NCBI RefSeq assembly: GCF_904846225.1
Contig: NZ_CAJGZJ010000003.1
Span: 124,001-188,000, forward strand
Length of the DNA: 64,000 nucleotides
Direction of reading: 5' to 3'
DNA from: Psychrobacter immobilis
GTDB lineage: Bacteria; Pseudomonadota; Gammaproteobacteria; Pseudomonadales; Moraxellaceae
Numbering within the stretch: the stretch's first letter is position 1; every line of letters begins with the position of its first letter. The notes beneath the pieces are model-generated. The model did not search any database. It was not told the origin of the DNA and worked only from the letters and a program-made list of their open reading frames with translations. A program made the position numbers and the translations under genes. Shown piece by piece: positions 9,402 to 17,675 of this stretch.

Positions 9402-10196
9402 ATGATGCAAGCTACAGATTTGCGGTTGACCTTTAATCCTGGAACGCCCATTGAAAATCCTGCACTACTCGGTATCGATCTGAACATTGCGGATGGCGAG
9501 TTTGTGACTGTTATCGGCACCAATGGTGCTGGTAAATCGACTTTTCTTAATGCGGTCAGTGGTACTACTCGCGTCGATAGTGGCTCAATCTTATTAAATG
9601 GTATTGATGTCACTAAAAAGACTGCGCACCAACGCGCCCACTGGGTCGCTCGTGTATTCCAAGACCCGATGGCTGGGACTTGTGAGGCGCTTACCATTGA
9701 AGAAAACATGGCACTGGCTTATAAGCGCGGTGGCAAACGTGGTTTAAGCTTTGCACTAAACCAAAATAACCGTGACTTATTTCGAGAGAAACTGTCAGTA
9801 CTAAAATTAGGGTTAGAAAACCGTCTAACCGATCGTATGGGATTATTATCTGGTGGTCAGCGTCAAGCCGTCAGTTTGCTAATGGCATCGTTACAGCCCT
9901 CCAAGATTCTATTGCTGGATGAGCATACTGCGGCCCTTGACCCTAAGACAGCGGCCTTTGTTTTAGAATTAACGGATAAAATCGTCACGGATAATAAGCT
10001 TACTACCATGATGGTCACACACTCAATGCAGCAAGCATTGGCGCATGGCACTAGAACCGTGATGCTGCACCAAGGTCAAGTCGTATTAGATGTTTCTGGT
10101 GATATTCGTAAAGGCATGACAGTACACGACTTGCTGGATATGTTTGAACAAACTCGTGGTGAAAAGGTCGAAGATGACAGTTTGATTTTAAGTTAA
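9402..10196 (+). CDS. ABC transporter ATP-binding protein
   Basis: A 264-residue ATPase energising the neighbouring permease. It has Walker A GTNGAGKST (about residues 45-53), the signature LSGGQRQ (about 148-154), Walker B ILLLDE (about 167-172) and the switch histidine in VTHS (about 205). It is of the TrpZ/LivG-like class found with PF04392 binding proteins. AAGGA precedes the ATG by 9 bases. A strong terminator ends the unit. Confidence 0.93.
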   Translation: MMQATDLRLTFNPGTPIENPALLGIDLNIADGEFVTVIGTNGAGKSTFLNAVSGTTRVDSGSILLNGIDVTKKTAHQRAHWVARVFQDPMAGTCEALTIEENMALAYKRGGKRGLSFALNQNNRDLFREKLSVLKLGLENRLTDRMGLLSGGQRQAVSLLMASLQPSKILLLDEHTAALDPKTAAFVLELTDKIVTDNKLTTMMVTHSMQQALAHGTRTVMLHQGQVVLDVSGDIRKGMTVHDLLDMFEQTRGEKVEDDSLILS

Positions 10197-10277
10197 CTCC
10201 AATAAAAAATCCTCGCTATTGATCTGTACTAAAAAAGCAGCGTCCTACCACTTTGTACCAGCTCACAACCACATTAT

Positions 10278-10317
10278 AAACCTTCAAGGAAATTTATTTT
10301 TCTTGGAGGTTTTTTTG
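10278..10317 (+). terminator. Rho-independent terminator after the ABC ATPase gene
   Basis: AAACCTTCAAG(G)AAA ... TTTTCTTGGAGGTTT followed by further Ts: a long A/T-flanked stem. Confidence 0.85.
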
Positions 10318-10361
10318 TTATCTATGGTTAATCATCCTATAAAATTTTTGCTTGTAAGGAT

Positions 10362-10494
10362 ATAGTTGTTGTAGCCGACGAAAAGTTACATCGATATATC
10401 GATGAATCTATAGTCAGATACGACTGGTATGAATTTTTCGAAGCCTCTGTCAGCAACGACACAGCAAGCGAGAAAAATTCTTAACAGTCGTATT
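10362..10494. repeat. Dispersed palindromic-core repeat (family A), left arm plus core
   Basis: The core 10418-10494 runs ACTGGTATGAATTTTTCG, GCCTCTGTC, GCACAGCAAGC-like, then GAGAAAAATTCTTAACAGT. The left arm starts at GATATAGT (10360 region) and ends in GTCAGATAC. Reverse-complemented, it matches the right arm of the copy at 29082. The first ATG of the downstream frame (10429) lies inside this repeat. Confidence 0.8.
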
Positions 10495-10563
10495 GTGGCA
10501 ACTTATGTTCTTTACCTTTATACATTAAATCTTACCTATCTCCATCAATTTATGAGATCTGTC

Positions 10564-12897
10564 ATGCGCAAAATTCCTGTTTATACTCATCCTGCTGCCG
10601 GTTGGCCAGCCCTATTCTCCTCCACTCGTAAGCTAATGGACTATCAGACTTTTTTGCGCGGTGGCGTGAGTGTACTAAAGAGCAATCAGCCTCAAGGTGG
10701 ATTTGATTGTCCGGGTTGCGCATGGCCTGATCATAAATCGCACAAGATGATCGATGTCTGTGAAAATGGTATCAAAGTACTTGCCAGCGAAACCATGACC
10801 ACAAAGGCCGACGCCAAATTCTTTTTAGCACATACGGTCACTGAGCTGCAAAAATGGTCGGGCTACGAGCTTGAACATATTGGTCGCCTATCAGAACCTG
10901 TATATTATGATGCAACGCAAGACCGCTATGTAGCGATTTCTTGGGAAGCGGCTTATCAGTGTATCGCTGAACAACTAGGACAGCTTGACTCACCAGATGA
11001 GGCGCTATTTTATACCTCAGGCCGCGTTACTAACGAGCCGGCCTTCATGTATCAATTATTCGTACGTTGTTTTGGGACCAATAATTTGCCAGATTGCTCG
11101 AACATGTGTCACGAGCCAACCTCGGTCATGCTTGGTAAGCAATTAGGTATCGGTAAAGCGACAGTAAAATTGGAAGATTTTGAGCTGGCCAAACTGATAT
11201 TGATGTTTGGACAAAACCCTGCGACCAATCATCCACGTATGCTTGAAATGCTTGCCCATTCTCACGAGCAAGGATGTCGGATTATCTCGATAAATCCTAT
11301 GCGCGAACAAGGCTTAAGTAAATTTAGAAATCCGCAAAAGCCGACTCATATGGCGGCAGGACAGAGCGATGACATGGTCGATGAGGTCATTCAAATCCAA
11401 ATCGGCGGTGATGCGGCCCTACTCACGGGTATGGCCAAATGGCTGATTCAGAATAATAAAATTAATAACGACTTTATTACAACTCATACCTCAGGTTTTG
11501 AGCCATTGAAACAGTGGCTAACTGAGCAATCATGGGCAGATATTGAACTTGGTTGCGGTATTCCTCAAGCAGAAATCATTAATCTTGCTGATCTGGTTGC
11601 CAACAGTTCAGCAACGATTTGTACGTGGGGTATGGGCATCACCCAGCATGTGCAAGGCGATGACAATGTGGCGATGATTACCAATTTGTTATTGTTGATG
11701 GGCATGATTGGTATTAATGGCGCAGGTGCCTCTCCAGTCCGTGGACATTCCAATGTGCAAGGCGATCGTACCATGGGCATCCATGAACGTCCCGCACAAA
11801 AATTACTTGATAGTCTTGAGCGAGTTTTTGAGCATCCGATGCCACAAGAACACGGTTTTGATGTGGTTACAGGTGCAAAAGCACTGATTGCTGGAAAGCT
11901 GAAAGTCTTTATGGGTATGGGCGGTAATTATGCGGTTGCAGCGCCTGATACCAAAGCGATTCAACAAGCTTTAACCACGACCCAGCTTAATATTTTTGTG
12001 GGTACCAAGCTTAATGAGACCATGCTATATCCGGGTGCAAACAATCTCATTCTGCCTTGCTTGGGTCGTACCGAGCGCATTATTACTGCGAAAGGTGAGC
12101 AATTTGCGACTATTGAAGATTCCATGTGTCAGATTGTACCGACTCAAGGTAACCTTAAACCTGTCAGTGATACTCTAAAGTCTGAGGCTCAAATTGTCGC
12201 AGATATCGCAACTCAGGTATTTGGCGCTGATTCGTTAATTCCTTGGCAAATGATGAGCGAAGACTTCGATATCGTTCGTGATTATGTCGCTCAAGCCATT
12301 GATGGATTTGAGGATTTCAACGAGCGTATTCGTACGAGCGAACGTGGTTTTCATCTTTATCATGCGGCGCGTCACCGTGTGTGGAATACTGATAGCGGTA
12401 AAGCACAATTTGAAGTGCCAACGTATCCGATTACTTATGTAGCAAGTCAAATGGCAGAAAAAACAACCGCATTTAAAAATGATGCACAAAATATTGATGA
12501 CAGTCAAAACACAGGACAAAAAGTCTGGCAGTTAACCAGTGTGCGCAGTCATGACCAATTTAATACCATGATATTCGGGTTTAAAGACCGTTATCGTCAC
12601 ACCGATCGTCGTGATGTTTTATTCATGCATCCTGATGAAATGATGCGGTTGGGTTGGCAAAAAGGCGATAATGTCATGATCTCACGTCAAGACAGTCATG
12701 GCGAGCAACGTACTTTAGGACCGTTGGTACTTACCGACATGGACATCGCTGCCAATGCCGTTGCGACCTACTATCCTGAGTGTAATGACCTGTTTGATTT
12801 GGACGCGCATGCGCCAGACTCTCATATTCCTGCCTACAAGTCCGCTACTGTTATTTTAGAACGCGTCAATACAAGCGAGCTTGCGGCTTCTGCATAA
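10564..12897 (+). CDS. Molybdopterin oxidoreductase, FdhF/YdeP family
   Basis: A large molybdopterin enzyme (777 residues from this start) of the YdeP branch of formate-dehydrogenase-like proteins. The N-terminal block GGFDCPGCAWPD has the CPGC pair at about 49-52. DCSNMCHEPTS (Cys about 182) holds the presumed molybdenum ligand, a cysteine and not selenocysteine. Long MGD-binding domains follow, and the C-terminal aspartate-decarboxylase-like domain (about 640-777) begins near VRSHDQFNT. It is predicted to be cytoplasmic. The exact reaction of YdeP proteins is not settled; in E. coli ydeP is linked to acid resistance. The FdhD gene lies 79 bases downstream. Starts at 10552 and 10564 are both possible. 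The earlier frame to 10429 runs into a repeat. Confidence 0.9.
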   Translation: MRKIPVYTHPAAGWPALFSSTRKLMDYQTFLRGGVSVLKSNQPQGGFDCPGCAWPDHKSHKMIDVCENGIKVLASETMTTKADAKFFLAHTVTELQKWSGYELEHIGRLSEPVYYDATQDRYVAISWEAAYQCIAEQLGQLDSPDEALFYTSGRVTNEPAFMYQLFVRCFGTNNLPDCSNMCHEPTSVMLGKQLGIGKATVKLEDFELAKLILMFGQNPATNHPRMLEMLAHSHEQGCRIISINPMREQGLSKFRNPQKPTHMAAGQSDDMVDEVIQIQIGGDAALLTGMAKWLIQNNKINNDFITTHTSGFEPLKQWLTEQSWADIELGCGIPQAEIINLADLVANSSATICTWGMGITQHVQGDDNVAMITNLLLLMGMIGINGAGASPVRGHSNVQGDRTMGIHERPAQKLLDSLERVFEHPMPQEHGFDVVTGAKALIAGKLKVFMGMGGNYAVAAPDTKAIQQALTTTQLNIFVGTKLNETMLYPGANNLILPCLGRTERIITAKGEQFATIEDSMCQIVPTQGNLKPVSDTLKSEAQIVADIATQVFGADSLIPWQMMSEDFDIVRDYVAQAIDGFEDFNERIRTSERGFHLYHAARHRVWNTDSGKAQFEVPTYPITYVASQMAEKTTAFKNDAQNIDDSQNTGQKVWQLTSVRSHDQFNTMIFGFKDRYRHTDRRDVLFMHPDEMMRLGWQKGDNVMISRQDSHGEQRTLGPLVLTDMDIAANAVATYYPECNDLFDLDAHAPDSHIPAYKSATVILERVNTSELAASA

Positions 12898-12976
12898 TGA
12901 GCCTCTATAAGTTAAAGGGTTAATTATATTAGGCTCTGTTGAACATTGAAATGATAAAAGGCAGTTAGCATCTACA

Positions 12977-14026
12977 ATGGCTAAATTAAACACTCAAACT
13001 TCAGGCATCGATATGCCTGAAGCCAATGCAAAATCTAATGTGACACCATTGTCTCGCGCGCATATAGTGCAAAAACACTATTATGTACCCAAGGATTCTA
13101 GTGATCGCCAGCAAGCATATATTGAAGACCAATCGGCAAATTTAGTGGTAGAAGCAGCGATTTCTATCATTATTAATGGTATTCATTATGCGGTATTGAT
13201 GGCAAGTCCTTATCAGCTAGAATACTTAGCAATAGGCTTTTTGTTCAGTGAAGGTTTGATTCAACACAGCCATGACTTATTAGATTGGGACGTCACCCAA
13301 CTGACAGATATTGCCAGCTATCAAAGGTTCACTCAAGATTCAAACGACGAGACGGATACGTTAGATTCATTTGAGCAAACTTTGGCGCAGCTGCAAGACT
13401 ACGATATTTATGTGGTGGAATTGACGTTAAATCAGCGCAGTCATCAGCGTATTCAAGCCCAACGGCGGCAGCTTGCTGGGCGTACAGGATGCGGTATGTG
13501 CGGCATTACTGGATTGACACAAGCACTACCCGACCTAAGCGCCTATTCACAAGACCGTTGGCAAGGTGACTTAGAGAATAACTTAGAAAGTAAATTTCAG
13601 GATAAAAGTCAAAACAAACCCGAAGACAGTGTTAGCAATAAAAGTGCGATACCAAGTTTTGACTACCTATTGCAAATACGCGCACAAGTAGACGCGACTC
13701 AGCACACCCATCAACTGACAGGCGCTGTCCATGCTGCCGCAACGATGCAGGGAACCCAACTGCATCTCTTCGAAGATGTAGGCCGTCATAACGCCCTTGA
13801 TAAGCTCATTGGCTGGCAACTACGGCACAAAGTAGATGTCGACTGCGTGGTGATGACCTCGCGCCTATCTATCGAGCTGGTACAAAAATCTATTCGTAGC
13901 CAAATACCTTGGTTGGTCGGTATGTCCGCGCCTACCAGTACGGCCGTACGTGTTGCAGAGCGCTATGGTCTAGGATTGGCAGGATTTTTGCGTGACAATA
14001 GAGTGACCTATTACTCAGGCTTTTAA
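12977..14026 (+). CDS. fdhD: FdhD sulfurtransferase for formate dehydrogenase-type enzymes
   Basis: A 349-residue FdhD. It passes sulfur from the cysteine desulfurase to the molybdenum cofactor, which activates formate-dehydrogenase-type enzymes. The essential pair is in GRTGCGMCGITG (Cys about 171 and 174), and the conserved block LFEDVGRHNALDKLIG is intact. FdhD proteins are usually about 265-290 residues. The excess comes from an N-terminal extension and a polar, Gln/Asn/Lys-rich insertion around residues 190-220. It directly follows the YdeP-like oxidoreductase, its likely client. The ribosome binding site is weak, and no other in-frame start fits better. Confidence 0.95.
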   Translation: MAKLNTQTSGIDMPEANAKSNVTPLSRAHIVQKHYYVPKDSSDRQQAYIEDQSANLVVEAAISIIINGIHYAVLMASPYQLEYLAIGFLFSEGLIQHSHDLLDWDVTQLTDIASYQRFTQDSNDETDTLDSFEQTLAQLQDYDIYVVELTLNQRSHQRIQAQRRQLAGRTGCGMCGITGLTQALPDLSAYSQDRWQGDLENNLESKFQDKSQNKPEDSVSNKSAIPSFDYLLQIRAQVDATQHTHQLTGAVHAAATMQGTQLHLFEDVGRHNALDKLIGWQLRHKVDVDCVVMTSRLSIELVQKSIRSQIPWLVGMSAPTSTAVRVAERYGLGLAGFLRDNRVTYYSGF

Positions 14027-14999
14027 AACACTGCTATTCTCGGTCTTCCCGACTCTGTAAACCTCATCCTATTAATTTCTCTAGTCACTCCTTTTCCATC
14101 ACTAATATCACCTCACCTTATTTATTTCCATAAAAATCAATTATTTATCTATTAAAATCAGATTCTTATTCATGCTACTACTACATAAATACGATCTGTT
14201 AGTCAACGTTTAACGATGGCTAGCAAAGATTTATGTAGGGATAAATTTGAGATTATGTAAATAATAGGTTACTCTTGGCCCACGAACATGTTACATATAT
14301 TTAACATGGCTGTAGTTTTATTTATCAATAGTGAGTAAATTTAGTTAACAATAGCTATCAATTCTTACTTGAGATGATAAACACGGACAATGCGTCACAT
14401 GCGACGACTGATAAAACGCTATCCTAAACGTTGCTTATTTCAGCTGATAAAGCTGTCTAAATTTAGCTTGAGCCATGAGTTCATGGTTTAGAGCTTATCT
14501 GTATTTTGCTAAAAGAACTTGTTACATAAGTCTTTTAGCATCCAGCTACTATCGAGTATCCATACTTGACAGCGTAATGGCTAAGCCATTAACAGACGCA
14601 TATTGAGAGTTGCCGCTATTATTTTATTTATGCCTAGTATGGTTAATCATCCTTACTAGGGCATGTCCTCAATTCAATTGATCCTATCTAAATGGACTAA
14701 AAATGGCTAAATTTTGCCAAACATCGTCAAATAGCTGGTTAATATCCCGATATTATCGGCGCTATTTTTCTCGTTTGACGGCAATTTATCTCATCTTTAT
14801 GACCATTTTTAAAATGAGGACACACCCTAAAATAGCGCGGCTGCACATCACTTTACTATTAATCTGTCATGACAGTTTGCCTCATCGCTATTGATATGCG
14901 CGAATCGTATGCGCTCTATCAATATGATTTATAAGTCACATTTTCATGATACAAATTGTAATGGTCTCAAATATATTCTTGATGCTTAGGGGGTAATTA
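14027..14999. other. One-kilobase intergenic region with a MITE
   Basis: The largest gap in the window. It contains the MITE at 14657-14829. It also has two smaller inverted repeats: CATGTTA...TAACATG at about 14287-14309, and the 17-base palindrome TAATGGCTAAGCCATTA at about 14576. Either could be an operator. No convincing gene was found. A 63-codon frame at 14703 lies inside the MITE and is rejected. Confidence 0.5.
14657..14829 (-). mobile_element. MITE, 173 bp, copy 1
   Basis: Terminal inverted repeats TAGGGCATGTCCTCAATT and AATGAGGACACACCCTA bound 173 bp with no coding capacity. The inner sequence (CTAAATGGACTAAAAATGG, TTTTGCCAAACATCGTCAAA, TAGCTGGTTAATATC) is the reverse complement of the middle of the copy at 40287, so the two lie in opposite orientations. 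Flanking TA on both sides could be the target duplication, with GGGCATGTCC as the true end. This would resemble IS5-group (IS427-like) ends, from memory. Confidence 0.85.
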
Positions 15000-15056
15000 A
15001 TGCCGCCTAAATTTTATACATTTAAAACAATTGCGAGGTATGAATTTGAAAACTGA
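15000..15056 (+). CDS. Possible 18-residue leader peptide before the SSS symporter
   Basis: An ATG at 15000 follows a strong AGGGGGT site (spacing about 6) and encodes MPPKFYTFKTIARYEFEN, then TGA at 15054. The frame overlaps the first 17 bases of the symporter gene (ATG 15040) in another register. The symporter's own GAGG is only 2 bases from its ATG, so ribosomes ending the leader may re-initiate on the symporter. That is inference; the peptide has no known match. Confidence 0.4.
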   Translation: MPPKFYTFKTIARYEFEN

Positions 15057-16710
15057 GTCATTGTTCCAATTTTCGTCACTGACTGTTATTTTATTATTAG
15101 TAGCGTTTTACGGCGGTACCTATTTGCTGTCTTTATTAATCAAAAAAGACAAGGAATCTACCACCGGCTTTATGGTGGCAGGTCATGGTGTTGGCTTTGG
15201 TATGGGTGCAGCAAGTATGACGGCCACCTGGATTTGGGCCGCCTCATTTTATGCCGCTGCCACGTCTGGCTACAAATACGGCATATCAGGGCCGATACAT
15301 TACGGCTTTTGGGGTGCGCTGATGATTTTATTCATCTACCCTTTTGGCATGCGCTTTCGTGAGCTTGCGCCTAATGGCCACACCTTGGGCGAGCTTATCC
15401 ACGCCCGCCACGGCTCATCAAGCCAATTAATTTTAGCCATATCCAACCTTATGGGCAGCTTAATTAGCTTGATGGTCAACTTTACCGCTGCTGGTGCATT
15501 GGTGTCAGTATTGTCACCGTTATCGTTCCAAACAGGGGTAATCATCGCGGGTGTTGGTGTACTTAGCTATACCTTAACCTCGGGATTTCGTGCTTCGGTA
15601 TTCACCGATTTTGCCCAATTGGTCGCGTTGATGGCGATTGGTGTCATCATTATTCCGGCGGTGTTATTCTCCATGGGTGGTCCTGAAGTGATGGTCAGCG
15701 GACTATCGAACTTAACCTTGGAGCAGCAGGATTTCTTTTCCTCTGAAGCATTCTTTCAACAAGGTGCACCTTATTTTGTCGCAGTATTGGCCTATGCTAT
15801 CGGTAATCAGACCATTACCCAACGCTTATTTGCGATTGATAAAACTAAGATTAAGGCGACATTTATTACCGCCACAGTCGGCTATGCTGGTATCGTTATT
15901 GGGCTTGGTATGATTGGCTTGATGGCTTTGACCATTGGCATCGAACCACTTGATGGCAATATGAATAACCTGATTCCGCAAATGGTCAGTATGTATCTAC
16001 ATCCCGTCTTTATTGCGTTATTCTTTATTTTGGTCATTGGCTCACTATCTTCAACGGCTGACTCAGATTTGTCTGCGCTATCAACCATTATGATGGCCGA
16101 TGTCTACGCCAAAAACATCGCCAAAAAAGGCGGCATCAAACCAAAAACCATGATGCTCGTCGGTCGTGGGACGATGATTGTAGCAACGGCAGCGGGACTT
16201 ATTTTTGCCAGCTTTAAGCTTGATATTTTGGTAATGCTAGTATTCGTTGGCGCCTTGTGGGGAGCGATTGTCTTCCCTGTCATCGCCAGTGTATTTTGGA
16301 ATCGTGTGACCAACGTGGCCTTTACCTCAGCAGTAATAGTAGGGTTGCTATTATTCTGTGTGGCGCGCTTTGAATTGATACCCATTGTTGGCATCTCAGC
16401 ACTATTTTTTGAGATATTAGCCAGTGTTGGTGGCGCAGTGGTCATCGGTCTCATGGTATTCGGTTTCTTGGGTCGTAAGATAGGCATGGGAGCGGCTGCA
16501 ATTACGCTGGTGCTGATGTTGATCTTTGCCACTGGGTTCCTACGCCAGTACATGGTATTACTCGCTTCACTGACCGCTTACGGTGCCAGTACTATCGTTT
16601 GTGTGGTCGTCAGTCTCATGGGTGACGAGCATTTCGACTTCGATCTAATCAAGCAACGCGTTGGTGACTACGATAAATCTCCCAAAGTAGCACCAGTATC
16701 AAAGAGCTAA
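15040..16710 (+). CDS. Sodium:solute symporter (SSS family)
   Basis: A 556-residue inner membrane protein with 13-14 hydrophobic segments and SSS-family features (GFMVAGHGVGFG near residue 40, TATWIWAASFYAAATSGYKYG near 60-80, GNQTITQRLFAIDK, and SSTADSDLSALSTIMMADVY near 330). SSS carriers import a small organic solute with sodium. This subgroup often carries organic acids, amino acids or urea-like compounds, and no substrate can be named here. A 44-residue membrane peptide gene follows 86 bases downstream. The ATG at 15040 is preferred over the TTG at 15031, but its initiation may depend on the leader frame at 15000. Confidence 0.9.
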   Translation: MNLKTESLFQFSSLTVILLLVAFYGGTYLLSLLIKKDKESTTGFMVAGHGVGFGMGAASMTATWIWAASFYAAATSGYKYGISGPIHYGFWGALMILFIYPFGMRFRELAPNGHTLGELIHARHGSSSQLILAISNLMGSLISLMVNFTAAGALVSVLSPLSFQTGVIIAGVGVLSYTLTSGFRASVFTDFAQLVALMAIGVIIIPAVLFSMGGPEVMVSGLSNLTLEQQDFFSSEAFFQQGAPYFVAVLAYAIGNQTITQRLFAIDKTKIKATFITATVGYAGIVIGLGMIGLMALTIGIEPLDGNMNNLIPQMVSMYLHPVFIALFFILVIGSLSSTADSDLSALSTIMMADVYAKNIAKKGGIKPKTMMLVGRGTMIVATAAGLIFASFKLDILVMLVFVGALWGAIVFPVIASVFWNRVTNVAFTSAVIVGLLLFCVARFELIPIVGISALFFEILASVGGAVVIGLMVFGFLGRKIGMGAAAITLVLMLIFATGFLRQYMVLLASLTAYGASTIVCVVVSLMGDEHFDFDLIKQRVGDYDKSPKVAPVSKS

Positions 16711-16795
16711 AAATAATAACCTTAACGGATATCAGGTAATACTTAGCAAATCACTAGCTATATGTTATCTGCTAATAAACATATAGGGAGACGAC

Positions 16796-16930
16796 ATGGA
16801 CAATACCTTTATCTACGGATTATATATTTTAATTTGGCCAGCGATTACATTGGGAGTGCTGATACTGATTTGCACTGCCACCTATCGTGACATCAAAAAG
16901 GCCCAACGCGATAATAAAGACATCATTTAG
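16796..16930 (+). CDS. Small membrane protein, putative symporter small subunit
   Basis: A 44-residue protein (MDNTFIYGLYILIWPAITLG, then one more hydrophobic stretch and TYRDIKKAQRDNKDII). It has a single membrane helix (about 5-30) and a charged cytosolic tail. AGGGAG lies five bases before the ATG, so translation looks efficient. Very short proteins of this kind sit next to sodium symporters in many proteobacteria and are annotated as putative transporter small subunits. The position directly behind the SSS gene supports that. The function is not proven. Confidence 0.75.
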   Translation: MDNTFIYGLYILIWPAITLGVLILICTATYRDIKKAQRDNKDII

Positions 16931-17122
16931 GTGCTTAGTATTTATATTTTTTTGTGTATTCCTCACGAAGCATTGGCTTATTGAGGGATGCATATAGTTG
17001 GTGAAATGGTTGAAATAGTCATTAATTAGGCTTAAATACTCGTAACCTAGCAAATAACGGATGTTTATCTAAAAAATCGCTTGTAATTTATTATATTTTT
17101 GCTAATATAGTCCACCTTGATT

Positions 17123-17196
17123 GGCTGGATGGCAGAGTGGTCATGCAGCGGACTGCAACTCCGTTAACGCCGGTTCGATTCCGACTCCAGCCTCCA
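17123..17196 (+). tRNA. tRNA-Cys (GCA)
   Basis: A 74-base cloverleaf. The acceptor is GGCTGGA/TCCAGCC, the anticodon arm GGACTGCAACTCC has anticodon GCA, and the T-loop is GGTTCGATTCC. The 3' CCA is encoded. TTAACG TTA CGTTAA at 17205-17219, followed by TTTTAG, may terminate it. Confidence 0.96.
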
Positions 17197-17226
17197 ATTA
17201 TTTATTAACGTTACGTTAATTTTAGC

Positions 17227-17254
17227 TTGCATTATTAGTATAACCGCTTATAAT
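17227..17254 (+). promoter_or_regulatory. Promoter of tRNA-Leu
   Basis: TTGCAT (17227-17232), a 16-base spacer and TATAAT (17249-17254), 66 bases before the mature tRNA. Confidence 0.55.
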
Positions 17255-17320
17255 AGCCAGCACTTATCTAGTAGCTAGATGGTCTATCAACTAGCTTGCG
17301 TTAAAGATAAAACAAGTTTT

Positions 17321-17407
17321 GCCCGGGTGGTGAAATTGGTAGACACAAGGGATTTAAAATCCCTCGCTAGTAATAGCGTGCCGGTTCAAGTCCGGCTCCG
17401 GGTACCA
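17321..17407 (+). tRNA. tRNA-Leu (UAA)
   Basis: An 87-base class II tRNA. It has the anticodon arm GGGATTTAAAATCCC (anticodon TAA), a long variable arm (TCGCTAGTAATAGCG), the T-arm CCGGTTCAAGTCCGG and an encoded CCA. The acceptor is GCCCGGG/TCCGGGT with terminal G-U pairs, as in E. coli tRNA-Leu(UAA). Confidence 0.97.
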
Positions 17408-17431
17408 TATAGTAGTAAGAATAATCAGATT

Positions 17432-17465
17432 AGCCCATACGTTATAAGCGTTTGGGCTTTTTTGT
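17432..17465 (+). terminator. Rho-independent terminator after tRNA-Leu
   Basis: AGCCCATACG...CGTTTGGGCT then a T-run: a 10-bp stem with one mismatch. Confidence 0.88.
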
Positions 17466-17487
17466 GTCTGTGTATATTATGTGGACT

Positions 17488-17530
17488 ATTGACGTGCCCT
17501 CAATTCAAGCGGTAATCTCTAAATGGGTCA
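17488..17530 (+). mobile_element. Relic of one MITE end
   Basis: GACGTGCCCTCAATTCAAG and later CTCTAAATGGG resemble the left end of the MITE at 14657 (GGGCATGTCCTCAATTCAA, TATCTAAATGG). No matching right end is visible, so this looks like a truncated, decayed copy at the edge of the island. Confidence 0.5.
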
Positions 17531-17675
17531 ATTAATTGATCACTACCCAAACCAACCTTTCCATCTAAAAAATATGAGCTGATTTGGCTAAACTTACTTG
17601 ATCCTTACTTAAACAAACAAGTCGGTATATTTGAACTGGCAAATAAATCACTCTAGCCGCCAGCTCAAGCATTAT

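Larger units (their letters stand above)
10197..10563. other. Intergenic region upstream of the YdeP-like oxidoreductase
   Basis: Contains the ABC terminator and a family A repeat. The 45 codons of open frame that join the repeat to the oxidoreductase look accidental. The promoter should lie near or within the repeat, or in 10495-10551. Confidence 0.5.

Noticed and set aside
14703..14894. 63-codon frame upstream of the SSS symporter
   Set aside because: Most of it is the interior of the MITE.
17279..17515. 78-codon frame across tRNA-Leu
   Set aside because: It is the tRNA gene and its terminator read as protein.
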